From Anaeromyxobacter diazotrophicus (GTDB lineage: Bacteria; Myxococcota; Myxococcia; Myxococcales; Anaeromyxobacteraceae), in the NCBI RefSeq assembly GCF_013340205.1, contig NZ_BJTG01000002.1, forward strand, positions 124,001 through 188,000: 64,000 nucleotides of DNA, in the 5' to 3' direction. Under the pieces are notes generated by a model. It did no database searches, was not told where the DNA came from, and saw nothing but the letters and a program-made list of their open reading frames with translations. Shown piece after piece: positions 1 to 7,641 of the stretch (the first letter of the stretch is position 1; every line of letters starts with the position of its first letter). The position numbers and the translations under genes are program-made.

Positions 1-325
1 CGATGGGCGGCGTCACGAGCGCCCGGATGTCGGCGCCCGTCATGGTGGCGGCGGACGCCTTGTAGGGCTTGCCGTCGATCTGGATCGGGATCTGATGGTC
101 GCCGGGGTTGATCGTCGTCGGGGCGGAGAAGAGGTGCGTCCCGGGCTTCAGCTCGATGACGTCGGAGTCGCCGACCTTCCGGTCGTCCGCGGGGCCGGGG
201 ACGACGAGGAACAGGTCGCGGTCGGGGCCGATGGGCGGCGAGGCGAGGGCGCGGATCTGCGCGCCCGTCATCGTCGGGGCCGGGGCGTCGTACTTCTTCT
301 GGTCGATGAGGATGGGGATGTGCAT
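1..325 (-). CDS. Multiubiquitin-domain protein (partial, continues past left edge)
   Basis: The 108 visible residues hold one complete ubiquitin-like unit (about residues 2-75) and the start of a second (from about 78). Both units share the pattern IPI-x-ID-x-K-x-Y followed by TMTGA-x-IRAL and a PPI turn. The first continues with GPDRDLFLV, an acidic DD pair and a closing SAPTTINPG. This is the bacterial multiubiquitin family, whose members are thought to be ubiquitin-like modifiers encoded beside E1-like, E2-like and JAB or metal-binding genes. The ATG start is preceded by an AAAGGA ribosome site about eight bases upstream. The gene diverges from a sigma-factor-like gene across 198 bp. Later repeats, the C-terminal tail and any conjugation enzymes lie outside the window. 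Family assignment is strong; the conjugation role here is inferred. Confidence 0.9.
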   Translation of the reverse strand, partial: MHIPILIDQKKYDAPAPTMTGAQIRALASPPIGPDRDLFLVVPGPADDRKVGDSDVIELKPGTHLFSAPTTINPGDHQIPIQIDGKPYKASAATMTGADIRALVTPPI

Positions 326-523
326 GGCGTACGGTCCTTTCGTTCGGGCGGTCCCGGGGCGCGGCACCATGCCGGCGCTCCCTGGCCACCTAAGAAGGGA
401 TGCTCCCCAGCCGGGATTTTTCGCGGTGCGTCCAGGCGGATCTGCTAACGTCCCGTCGCCACAGGTGTTCTAGGGGCGCCGCGAAAACCTGCCGGACGGG
501 AGCATCAACCGGGTGGAGGTGCG

Positions 524-1129
524 GTGGACGGGAAGACCCGAGCGTATTTCGTGAAGGTCTTGCCGACCGTCTATCCGACGGTCCTGGCTCGCGCCGTCAT
601 GCTCGTGCGCCGGCGCCGGTGGTTCGTGAAGCGGTACGGTAGCGAGAAGGAGGCCGCGGAGGAGTTGGCGCAGGACGCGGTCCTCCGGACGATGACGGGG
701 AAGCGGACCTGGAACCCGGCCAAGGTTCCGGACCTCGACTATTTCCTGAGCGGCGTGATGCGGAGCATTCTCAGCGCGGCGAGCAAGAGCCCGACGTTCC
801 TCACCGAGCCGCTGAGCACGGTCCCGGTGGCGCACGACGGGGACGAGGCCTCTTCGGCCGACGAGGTCCTCGGGACGCTCGACGATCGCGCCCGCGGCAT
901 GAAGGATCCGGAGACGGCGCTGCTGGACGCGGAGGCCTGCTCGATGCTGGTGGACCGCGCGCTCGACGCCGCTGGAGACGACGCCTCCGCGGCCAAGGTC
1001 GTCGACGCGGTGGTCGATGGCTGCGAGAAGGTGGCAGAGATCGCGGATGCCACCGGCCTCACCGCCGAGAAGATCTATTCCGCTACCCGCAAGATCCGGG
1101 ATCGGTACCGGAGGGGAGCGAAGCGATGA
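524..1129 (+). CDS. RNA polymerase sigma-factor-like protein
   Basis: A 201-residue protein with the layout of a small sigma-70 factor. An N-terminal helical block (about residues 30-95) resembles region 2, with EEAAEELAQDAVLRTM and WNPAKVPDLDYFLSGVMRSI, the form seen in small sigma-like proteins of accessory loci. After a variable acidic linker comes a C-terminal helix-turn-helix like region 4 (about 155-198, VAEIADATGLTAEKIYSATR). It would direct transcription of a small target set, perhaps the divergent multiubiquitin gene. The GTG start follows GGAGGT by only three bases; no better start is visible. Its stop overlaps the next ATG (ATGA), so the two are coupled. No typical anti-sigma gene adjoins. 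A non-sigma DNA-binding role is possible. Confidence 0.75.
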   Translation: MDGKTRAYFVKVLPTVYPTVLARAVMLVRRRRWFVKRYGSEKEAAEELAQDAVLRTMTGKRTWNPAKVPDLDYFLSGVMRSILSAASKSPTFLTEPLSTVPVAHDGDEASSADEVLGTLDDRARGMKDPETALLDAEACSMLVDRALDAAGDDASAAKVVDAVVDGCEKVAEIADATGLTAEKIYSATRKIRDRYRRGAKR

Positions 1130-1545
1130 AGAAGCCCCCGCCTAAGAACACTGACGCCGAAGTCGCCTCGCGACTCGAAGGGCTCTTCGAGCAGGTCCCA
1201 CTTGAACCACGTGAGATCGAGGAAACGCTCCGAGAGGTGGGGATAGATGCGAAGTCCGCCACGGAGCGGATGATGGCGCGCGTGTTGGAAGTTCAGGAGC
1301 ACGAACGTCGTGAACGCTTGGCTCAGGCCGACTCGGAACGAAAGGCAGATGCCGTTAGGCACCAGTCGAAGCGCGGTGGCGCGTCGCTGCGGAGCCGGGC
1401 CGAGATGCTCGCAAGGTTCTTCGAGATCCGAACCCAGCACCCCGCGGCAGCCGCGATGTTTCGTGACTTTCAGTCCGCTTCGGACGAGGACCTACGGTCC
1501 CTTCTCGACGACCTCGAAGAACTGATCTCCGGTGGCGACTCGTAA
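1126..1545 (+). CDS. Hypothetical helical protein linked to the sigma-like gene
   Basis: A 139-residue charged, mostly helical protein with no recognised domain, signal peptide or membrane segment. The middle (about residues 40-90) is rich in Arg, Glu and Gln and could form a coiled coil; the last 30 residues are acidic (SDEDLRSLLDDLEELI). It overlaps the sigma-like gene by four bases and the metallopeptidase start lies inside its last codons, so the three should be made together. A short, charged protein placed directly after a sigma factor could be an adaptor or antagonist of it, and the following ImmA-type protease could remove it. That role is inferred from gene order alone. Confidence 0.7.
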   Translation: MKKPPPKNTDAEVASRLEGLFEQVPLEPREIEETLREVGIDAKSATERMMARVLEVQEHERRERLAQADSERKADAVRHQSKRGGASLRSRAEMLARFFEIRTQHPAAAAMFRDFQSASDEDLRSLLDDLEELISGGDS

Positions 1546-2332
1546 GCCACAAGATGCCGACATGGCGAGGGGTGAGCGCGTCGCCAGGGAGGTGTACGCG
1601 GAGATCGGACTCGCTCACCCGACCGAGATTCCGATCGAGACGCTCGCGTACATGCGCGGCGCTCGCGTTCGCGATGTCCGGATGCCAGGGGCGCAGGGGC
1701 GGCTCGCCCGGCTCGGGTCGAAGGCAATTATCGCGGTCAGCGACGCGGTCACCTACGCGCCGCGGCGCCGGTTCGTCATCGCGCACGAGGTCGGTCACCT
1801 GGAGCTGCACGAGGCGGAGAACCAGATCGCGCTCTGCGACGAGGCCAAGATCGACGAGGTCTACGACCAGGGCACCGAGCGGGAGTCGAACGCCTTCGCG
1901 ACAGAGCTGCTCATGCCCCGCGCCCTGTGGGCAAAGCGCGTGGACGTGGCGAAGCCCGACCTGAACGTGGTGGCGAAGCTCGCGGACGAGTTCCAGGTCA
2001 GCTTCACGGCAGCGGCGATCCGGTTCGCGAAGCTGTGCCCGGAACGATGCGCGGTCGTGTTCTCTCAGGACGGGGTGATCAGGTGGTCTGCGGCGGGACG
2101 TGAGTTCGGCCACTGGATTCAGTGGGGGGCGAAGCTGGACCGCTACACCCTGGCCTACGACTACTTCGCGAAGGGCGGGGTGGGTGACCGACCGGAAACC
2201 GTGGACGCCAGCGCATGGCTCGCGTCCGAGCGGCTCGGCAAGGACGACGACCTCGTCGAGCACTCCCGCCCGATCCCAAGCCTGAGGGCGGTGCTCTCGT
2301 TGCTGTGGATTCCCTCCGACCGAGAATTCTGA
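1532..2332 (+). CDS. ImmA/IrrE-family zinc metallopeptidase
   Basis: A 266-residue protein with the zinc-protease motif HEVGH at residues 85-89 and a downstream ESNAFATELLMP segment, which supplies the third metal ligand and matches the family's N-x-FA-x-x-LLMP signature. ImmA of ICEBs1 cleaves a phage-type repressor, and IrrE of Deinococcus cleaves DdrO after DNA damage, so members usually switch on stress or mobile-element genes by cutting a regulator. Here the likely target is a product of its own operon or the sigma-like protein. About 100 residues follow the protease part with no recognised domain. The GTG start overlaps the previous gene by 14 bases; an in-frame ATG at 1562 is an alternative that would remove the overlap. 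Confidence 0.88.
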   Translation: MATRKPQDADMARGERVAREVYAEIGLAHPTEIPIETLAYMRGARVRDVRMPGAQGRLARLGSKAIIAVSDAVTYAPRRRFVIAHEVGHLELHEAENQIALCDEAKIDEVYDQGTERESNAFATELLMPRALWAKRVDVAKPDLNVVAKLADEFQVSFTAAAIRFAKLCPERCAVVFSQDGVIRWSAAGREFGHWIQWGAKLDRYTLAYDYFAKGGVGDRPETVDASAWLASERLGKDDDLVEHSRPIPSLRAVLSLLWIPSDREF

Positions 2333-2640
2333 GGTGATGGCCGGCCTTCCCGGCCGGACCTGAGAAGGCAGTTACCTTCCTCGTCTCCGAGATGGGGGTC
2401 CGTTGAATTCAGGCTGACCCCCTTGCCGCATCCGGAGATTCGATCAGAGAGCGTTGGGGCGGGGGTGCTGTTCTCTACTCGGGCGGCGCCTTCGGGCGCT
2501 TCTGGAATGGTTTTGGACTCTTTGGGGCCGCGTTCATCGCGCAAGGAGGTTCCAACGCCGGCTGGTGGCTGGTTGCGCCGAAACAGTTGCGCGCTGCGTC
2601 GGCCGGGCGGACGATGAGCAAGAACTCTGCGTGAGGTCTC
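2333..2640 (+). other. Intergenic stretch with possible degraded small ORF
   Basis: A small hairpin (CCGGCC, loop TTCCC, GGCCGG at 2341-2357) follows the metallopeptidase gene but has no T run, so it is not a convincing terminator. From 2407 to 2634 one forward frame is open and reads as a plausible glycine- and aromatic-rich peptide (AFGRFWNGFGLFGAAFIA, then GGWWLVAPK-like sequence). It has no ATG, GTG or TTG near its beginning and follows a TGA at 2404. Its stop lies six bases before the next start. It may be the end of a broken gene or chance. Confidence 0.3.
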
Positions 2641-3402
2641 GTGGCGACGTTCCTGCGGCAGGTCAGTGGAATGCTGAAGGCCGGCGGCAACGTCGGCCGC
2701 GCCGAGAAGCTCGAACGGCAGGGTCGGCTCGCCGACGCGCGGGTGGCGCTCCTGCAGGCAATCGAGGCGACGGGGCTGGCCACTTCGAGCCTCCTCGAAC
2801 CCGCCACGGCATCTAGCCGCTTCGTGGCGACGACGGCGCTCGCGCGCATTGCGGCCTTGCTCCACGACCGTGTCGAGGCCACGCAGTACGCAAGGGCTGG
2901 ACTTGCGCTGTGGGCGGAGGCGCGCCTCGCCGTCCCGGCCATGCGAGACGTGAACGGGTTCGCGGAATGGGAGTCGTGGGCGCGCGCCTACCTCGAACGT
3001 GAGGCCACCCAGGACGAGGTTCCCGTCGGGATGAAGATCGAGTTCATCCCCGACGGAGCGCCGGAAACTCCGCTCATCCTGATCAAGGGGCGAGACGGCG
3101 AGGCCGTTCGCGCGCTTCGCGACGCGATCGCTCGCGCGGATCGCGGCCCGTTCGCTGTCCACGCGGTCCGCGGTGTCGAGCCGGTGGGTGGCTGCCACCT
3201 CGCGGCCGCGCTGGGCGATCGAGATCGCGGAGTTCGGCAGGTCGGGAAGCTCGCGTTCGAGTGGGTCCTGGATGCCGAAGGATGGGCGCAGGTAAATGGG
3301 TTGCTGAAGCCGTTCGAGGATCCCACGCCAGGTCGCGGGTTCCAGTACCTCAGCAGAGAAGGGGAAGTCCGGGTGCTGATCTCGCGCGACGGACGGTGGT
3401 AG
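2641..3402 (+). CDS. Hypothetical protein with helical-repeat-like N-terminus
   Basis: A 253-residue protein that I do not recognise. Residues 10-105 are alanine-rich helices with a tetratricopeptide-like rhythm (RAEKLERQGRLADARVALLQ, then ATQYARAGLALWAEARL). The second half is mixed alpha/beta with a segment of the form EVPVGMKIEFIPDG and a hydrophobic strand LILIKG. There is no signal peptide or membrane helix, so it is probably cytoplasmic. The GTG start follows an in-frame TGA at 2632 and a weak GAGG at 2634-2637, so the true start cannot lie further upstream. It lies 27 bases before the next gene on the same strand and inside the presumed island. Codon usage fits a real gene. Confidence 0.62.
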   Translation: MATFLRQVSGMLKAGGNVGRAEKLERQGRLADARVALLQAIEATGLATSSLLEPATASSRFVATTALARIAALLHDRVEATQYARAGLALWAEARLAVPAMRDVNGFAEWESWARAYLEREATQDEVPVGMKIEFIPDGAPETPLILIKGRDGEAVRALRDAIARADRGPFAVHAVRGVEPVGGCHLAAALGDRDRGVRQVGKLAFEWVLDAEGWAQVNGLLKPFEDPTPGRGFQYLSREGEVRVLISRDGRW

Positions 3403-3429
3403 CCGCCGGGACACGGCGCGGAGGTAGTC

Positions 3430-4164
3430 GTGTGGATCGTCTCGAAGCTGGTCGTCACACCGCGCACCTACTCGTTCGCGTCGAGTGGGCAGGGAACGAA
3501 TGAGGATCTGGTCCTCCATGCTGATGACCAGGAACTCGTGAACATGCTGCGGCTGGTCGACTGGAGTGAGGATCCAGTGCAGGTCGTCGTGTGTGACGCC
3601 TGCGGCACCGTGGGGTGTGCTACCGGAAACTACGTCGCGGTTCGGCGGCTGGCGGACTACGTCGTGTTTGCACCACCGACGAGACCGTACGAAGAGACGG
3701 CGGACGAGACCGAGAAGGTCCAGTACCTAGAGCCATGGTTCATCAGGAAGCGCGGAGTCCCGCTCGTGCCAGTAGCTGAGTGGGATCGACTTCGGAACGA
3801 CGGCTTCCCACTCCCTTCATCGGAATCGATGTCGCCGCTTCGGTGGAGCGAAGCGGTGATCGCTGCGCAGATCGAGGCGCCGCATCGGATGCTCGGTGAT
3901 CCGGGACAGAAGCCGCAGCAGCGGCTGTCGGAAGTCGTTCAGGCGACGGACCCCTGGCTCGAAGCTGAAGTGCTTGACCGTCTCGGAGATGTTGCGGCCT
4001 GGCGAGCAAAAGGGACGATCGCGACGCTCAGGAAGATCATTTCCGGGCAGAAGGGGTCGCTGATCCTCAAAGATCCCTTTCAAGAGGTGGTCCTTTTCGG
4101 GAAGGACGGCGACGAATTTGGCCTCTACTTTGAGCCCGGCATGCTTCTCCTGCCGCGCCACTAG
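3430..4164 (+). CDS. Hypothetical protein with CxxC-type cysteine cluster
   Basis: A 244-residue protein without a recognised family. Around residues 55-70 it has C-D-A-C-G-T-V-G-C, a CxxCx4C cluster that could bind zinc or iron, preceded by beta strands (QVVVCDACG). The last third (about 180-240) is helical and then strand-rich, ending in an aromatic and hydrophobic tail. No transmembrane segments or signal peptide are present. The GTG start has a good GGAGG site five bases upstream. It is the last gene before the apparent island border and probably shares a transcript with the preceding gene. Its base composition is slightly less GC-rich than the chromosome on the right, consistent with island cargo. 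Confidence 0.62.
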   Translation: MWIVSKLVVTPRTYSFASSGQGTNEDLVLHADDQELVNMLRLVDWSEDPVQVVVCDACGTVGCATGNYVAVRRLADYVVFAPPTRPYEETADETEKVQYLEPWFIRKRGVPLVPVAEWDRLRNDGFPLPSSESMSPLRWSEAVIAAQIEAPHRMLGDPGQKPQQRLSEVVQATDPWLEAEVLDRLGDVAAWRAKGTIATLRKIISGQKGSLILKDPFQEVVLFGKDGDEFGLYFEPGMLLLPRH

Positions 4165-4420
4165 CACGAGCTTGGTGAGCAAGTTACGCAGCTCGGAGCG
4201 GACGGCGGTCGTAAGCACCAACGAGCAGTAGGGCCCCCGAGATTGAACCTGCGACTCGGGTGTCAGGCGCTGCGTGTCTCCCGAATGTCTCCCACTGTGG
4301 GGGGCAGGGACGGGGAGAGCTGGGGCATCCCGGGGTACAGGACTGAACCCGGAACCGACGTTTCGGACAGGTAAATCAGCGAAAAGGCGTGGACCATCGC
4401 TTGGTTGCCCGAACAGCGCC

Positions 4421-4450
4421 GGTCGGGTTCAAATCCTGTCTCCCCGACTT
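4421..4450 (+). other. 3' tRNA fragment, probable attachment site (island border)
   Basis: The segment carries a T-loop (TTCAAAT, 4428-4434), the 3' half of a T-stem (CCTGT), a seven-base acceptor strand (CTCCCCG, 4440-4446) and discriminator A, much like the 3' end of a bacterial proline tRNA. No matching D-arm, anticodon arm or T-stem partner precedes it: the upstream bases TCGGG pair poorly with CCTGT. A strong terminator follows directly. This is what integration into a tRNA 3' end leaves behind, with the intact tRNA expected beyond the left edge. Confidence 0.62.
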
Positions 4451-4451
4451 A

Positions 4452-4503
4452 GAAGGCCGCGATGTCGCTCGGGTTTCCGAGGGGCACGCGGCCTTCGTTT
4501 TTT
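4452..4503 (+). terminator. Rho-independent terminator after the tRNA fragment
   Basis: A perfect ten-base stem (GAAGGCCGCG at 4452-4461 with CGCGGCCTTC at 4487-4496) is followed by a run of T at 4498-4503. It most likely terminated the original tRNA gene and now marks the chromosomal side of the junction. Confidence 0.8.
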
Positions 4504-4676
4504 CTGACGGTGACTTCGCCGCAAAATCCGCCGCAACTTCTTCAGCCTCGTCCAGGGCTGAGGGTAGCCCGGAGTGGCGCGCGCCAGCCCCTCGATGCCT
4601 GTGAGCGGCATCGCTGCCCGACGGGAAGAGGCGCGTCCGCTCGACGTCCGCGCGCTTTTGTAAGCCTGTCCGGGTC

Positions 4677-4853
4677 GCGTGGGCAGAGCGCGGTGGTGGA
4701 CACGCCGGTCCCGGCAGCTCTCGCGAGCGCGACCCAGAACGTAAGAACATACGCCTCCGTCGCGTAGCAGACGCCCATGAACGGGCCAGGGCGAATGCGA
4801 CTGTCGAGGCGGCGTTCAGGATTCGGCCCGAGCCGGCGCGTCCAATGTACGGA
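4677..4853 (-). pseudogene. Short-chain dehydrogenase remnant (frameshifted)
   Basis: On the reverse strand one frame reads GSGRILNAASTVAF (about 4794-4853). The adjoining frame carries on as RPGPFMGVCYATEAYVL and then ALARAAGTGVSTTALCPR (down to 4677). Joined, these match the core of a short-chain dehydrogenase/reductase: the N-(V/A)-AS-(T/S) active-site serine segment, the Y-A-T-(K/E)-A catalytic tyrosine segment with Glu in place of the usual Lys, and the T-A-L-C-P motif. The N-terminal Rossmann nucleotide-binding part and the C-terminus are absent. It is therefore a dead, truncated fragment with at least one frameshift near 4795, just outside the island border. Confidence 0.6.
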
Positions 4854-4961
4854 GGAGCGCGGAGCCTCAGCTTGGGAGACCGACGCGGAGTCGAGTCCCC
4901 GGCCGTGAGTTCACCGTAGACGTAACGTGAAGGACCGAGCAGGATCGAGGTAGGGGTGTCC

Positions 4962-5399
4962 ATGAACGACGTGCGCGAGCAAATCAGGCTCCTCTCCATC
5001 TTCCACTACGTCCTGGCAGGGCTCACGGCACTCTTCAGCCTCATCCCGACGCTCCACGTCGTAATGGGTGTCAGCATGCTGCGCGGTCAGTTCGGCATCG
5101 TGCCCGGACAGATCGGCGCACACCGCGGGCCCCCTCCGGAGTTCGGATGGTTGTTCATCGGAATGGGCGCCTTCATGCTGCTGGCTGGGCTATCCCTTGC
5201 CGTACTTCTTCTGATCGCTGGTAACTCTCTGCGAGCCCACCGGCGGCGGACGTATTGCATCGTCGTCGCGGCCGTCTCTTGCGTGTTCTTTCCGTTCGGG
5301 ACGGTGCTCGGCGTCTTCACCATCCTGACTCTGTCGAAGCCCGAGGCGAAGACGCTGTTCGCGCCTCCGCCGCCGCTCGCAACGGGCCAGACAACGTAA
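4962..5399 (+). CDS. Small multi-pass membrane protein, function unknown
   Basis: A 145-residue protein with about three hydrophobic helices: residues 14-35 (YVLAGLTALFSLIPTLHVV), 65-90 and 95-120. A proline-rich tail (APPPPLA) follows. I do not recognise a specific function; similar small membrane proteins are common in GC-rich Proteobacteria and Myxococcota. The ATG was chosen because AGGGG lies five bases upstream; a GTG six bases earlier is in frame. The next gene begins six bases after its stop, so the two form a short operon. Confidence 0.7.
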   Translation: MNDVREQIRLLSIFHYVLAGLTALFSLIPTLHVVMGVSMLRGQFGIVPGQIGAHRGPPPEFGWLFIGMGAFMLLAGLSLAVLLLIAGNSLRAHRRRTYCIVVAAVSCVFFPFGTVLGVFTILTLSKPEAKTLFAPPPPLATGQTT

Positions 5400-5405
5400 G
5401 GGACC

Positions 5406-5909
5406 GTGGCTCCTGCGCCCTTTATCGTCCGTCCCGCGGGCCCCTGTGATGCGGCTGCCATCACCGCCGTACACATCGACTCGATCACCGTCCTGGGTGC
5501 GCGAGGGTACGCGCCCGACCAGGTGGCGCAGTGGCGTCTACCCTGTGCGCCTCAGCGGTACGTCGATGCGATGGCACGCGGCGAGCACTTCTTCCTCGCG
5601 GTGACGTCAGACACGGCTCCGGGTCCACTCGGCTTTTCCGCGTATCGTGTCGAGCATGGTCTTCACCGAATCGCGACCTATGTCGCAGCACGCGGAGCGC
5701 GTCGGGGGGTGGGGACCGCGCTCTACCTTGCCGCCGAGGAGCTGGCGCGCACACGCGGGGCCCGCGAAATCCACGTCGACTCGTCCCTTGTAGCCGTCGA
5801 CTTCTACCTCGCCCTCGGCTTCGACGAGGTTGCGCGCGGAGCGCACCCGCTGCGCATCGGGGGCGATCTGCCGTGCGTATTCATGCGAAAGGTGATTGTA
5901 AAGTCATAA
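5406..5909 (+). CDS. GNAT-family N-acetyltransferase
   Basis: A 167-residue protein spanning a GCN5-related acetyltransferase fold. It opens with a strand-helix (IVRPAGPCDAAAITAVHIDS), and residues 95-120 hold the acetyl-CoA motif A (V-A-x-x-x-RR-G-V-G-T-A-L, matching Q/RxxGxG/A). The C-terminal strand-helix-strand is typical (VDFYLALGFDEV). It should acetylate a small molecule or protein amine in the cytoplasm; the substrate cannot be told from sequence. The GTG start follows the upstream membrane-protein gene by six bases, so they are probably co-transcribed. The stop is 40 bases from the end of the convergent MFS gene. Confidence 0.85.
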   Translation: MAPAPFIVRPAGPCDAAAITAVHIDSITVLGARGYAPDQVAQWRLPCAPQRYVDAMARGEHFFLAVTSDTAPGPLGFSAYRVEHGLHRIATYVAARGARRGVGTALYLAAEELARTRGAREIHVDSSLVAVDFYLALGFDEVARGAHPLRIGGDLPCVFMRKVIVKS

Positions 5910-5949
5910 TCACCGTCGGGCAGGACGGCTGGCGGCTTGGCGACGGAGC

Positions 5950-7404
5950 TCACCTTCCCTTGGGGACCGTGAGCATGACGGAGACGATGGCGACGACGAC
6001 CATCAGGATGTTGAATCCCAGCGCGATGATCGCGGCCCCGCGCACCGCCAGGTTGTCCTGACGGCCCTGGAACGTGATCACGCCCTCGAGCCAGTGCACG
6101 CTCCGCGGGTTCGCGCCGAGCGCCGTGAAGATCGCCGCGGAGATCGCCACGCCGAACGCCGCGCCCAGGGACGACGCCATCTTGTAGATGCCGGATCCGG
6201 AGCCAGACTGGGCGGCCGGCAAGTTGGACAGCGCCGCGTCGGTCGACGGCGTCGCGTAGAAGGCGAGCCCTACGCCGAACAACGTGTAGCCGATCACGGC
6301 CATCACCTCGTAGTCGGCCAGCATCACGTTGGCCGGGGTGAGCAGCAGGATCGAGGCGCCCGTGATCAGGCACCCCCACAGCATCGGCCGGCGGGCGCCG
6401 AAGCGCCGTAGCAGCTTCTCGCCCACGCGGATGAAGGCGATGATGGCGATGGCATAGCCGAGCGTCAGGACGCCGGCCTGCTGGGCCGACATGTTGCCGC
6501 CGATCTGCACGAGCTGCAGGGACACGATCAAAGTCCCGGCCACCGCGTTGAGAAGGAAGTTGGAGAGGGTTGCCCCGGTGTAGGTCGAGTTGCGGAACAG
6601 GCCGAAGTCGATGAAGGCGTTCGGAGCCTTGGCTTCGATGCGGAAGAACAGCCATCCGAAGACGACCGCCGTGGCCATCAGCGCGAGCGAGGCCGGGCTG
6701 CTCCAGCCGAGCCTGTTGCCCTGGGTGACCACCACCTGCACGGCCACCATCGCGACCATGAAGGCGAGCACTCCGGACCAATCGAACCTGTACTCGCCCC
6801 GGGTCTCGGCCCGGCTCTCCGGCGTCCCGCGCAGCAAGACCAGGCCAACAGCGGCGGCCGCCACCGAGGCGAAGAAGATGTAGCGCCAGCCCAGGTGCTG
6901 CGTCACGAGCCCGCCGAACAGCGAGCACACTCCGGAGCCACCCCACGAGCCGATGGACCACAGGCTGATCGCGCGCTGGCGCGCGGCGCCGTCCCAGTAC
7001 GCCTTCACCAGCGCGAGGCTCGCGGGCATGATGCAGGCGCCCGAGAGCCCCTGGAGCGCTCGCCCCGCCAGGAGAGATGGCACCGCGAGCCTGCCCGAGG
7101 GCGCCAGGCCGACCAGCAGCGAACCGACCATGCTCAGGGCGAAGCCGAGCTTCACGATCTTCAAGCGGCCGACGCGGTCGGCCAGCCCACCCATCACCAC
7201 GATGAAGATGCCCGAGAACAACGCCGTGATCGCCACCGCGATGTTCATCACGCTGGCGTCCGTGCCGAGCTCGCGGCTCATGTCGGGCGCGATGTTGAGC
7301 GTCGTCTGAGCGAACAGCCAGAAGGTCAGCACGCCCAGGATGATGCCGAGCAGGAGCCGGTCGTTGCCCTGGAACGAAACGCTGCTGGTGCCGGGCGCGC
7401 TCAT
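5950..7404 (-). CDS. MFS drug-efflux transporter (DHA2/14-helix type)
   Basis: A 484-residue integral membrane protein with about fourteen hydrophobic segments. It has the major-facilitator signature between helices 2 and 3 (GGLADRVGRLKIVKLGF) and a motif-C-like region in helix 5 (GSWGGSGVCSLFGGLV), which mark the antiporter DHA2 group (QacA/EmrB/SdrM-like). It should export toxic organic compounds using the proton gradient. It is the last leftward gene of a series beginning with an NmrA-like gene. A terminator at 7515-7547 separates it from the SnoaL-like gene, so it probably has its own promoter in 7405-7514. Regulation by the TetR protein at 13712 is possible but unproven. Confidence 0.88.
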   Translation of the reverse strand: MSAPGTSSVSFQGNDRLLLGIILGVLTFWLFAQTTLNIAPDMSRELGTDASVMNIAVAITALFSGIFIVVMGGLADRVGRLKIVKLGFALSMVGSLLVGLAPSGRLAVPSLLAGRALQGLSGACIMPASLALVKAYWDGAARQRAISLWSIGSWGGSGVCSLFGGLVTQHLGWRYIFFASVAAAAVGLVLLRGTPESRAETRGEYRFDWSGVLAFMVAMVAVQVVVTQGNRLGWSSPASLALMATAVVFGWLFFRIEAKAPNAFIDFGLFRNSTYTGATLSNFLLNAVAGTLIVSLQLVQIGGNMSAQQAGVLTLGYAIAIIAFIRVGEKLLRRFGARRPMLWGCLITGASILLLTPANVMLADYEVMAVIGYTLFGVGLAFYATPSTDAALSNLPAAQSGSGSGIYKMASSLGAAFGVAISAAIFTALGANPRSVHWLEGVITFQGRQDNLAVRGAAIIALGFNILMVVVAIVSVMLTVPKGR

Positions 7405-7514
7405 CCGGATGGATCCTCCCGTGCTCGGAGATTGTGGCTACGTCATCTCGCCGGGATGAAGAAGCGCCGGACGAGCGATCGGCGTCATGAAGAGGACGCG
7501 TGGTCGTGCCAACG

Positions 7515-7547
7515 GAAGAAAAGGGGGCCGCCCGTCGGCGGGCCCCG
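7515..7547 (-). terminator. Rho-independent terminator after the SnoaL-like gene
   Basis: Read on the reverse strand, a GC-rich hairpin (GGGGCCCGCC, short loop, GGGCGGCCCC, with one bulge) is followed by CTTTTCTT. It lies about 95 bases beyond the stop of the SnoaL-like gene and upstream of the MFS start, so it should end transcription between them. Confidence 0.65.
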
Positions 7548-7641
7548 CTTGAGACCTGAGCCCCGCAGGACCTTTGGCGCACGCAACCGGACGGAACGAT
7601 CTGCGCACGCCCGCACGGGGGCGTGCCCCTCTGCCATCCGG

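Noticed and set aside
2341-2357. Possible terminator hairpin after the metallopeptidase gene
   Set aside because: The stem is short and no T run follows.
4311-4447. Complete tRNA using CGGGGAG at 4311-4317 as the acceptor 5' strand
   Set aside because: The span is about 137 bases and no D-arm or anticodon arm fits between; the match of seven bases is likely chance.
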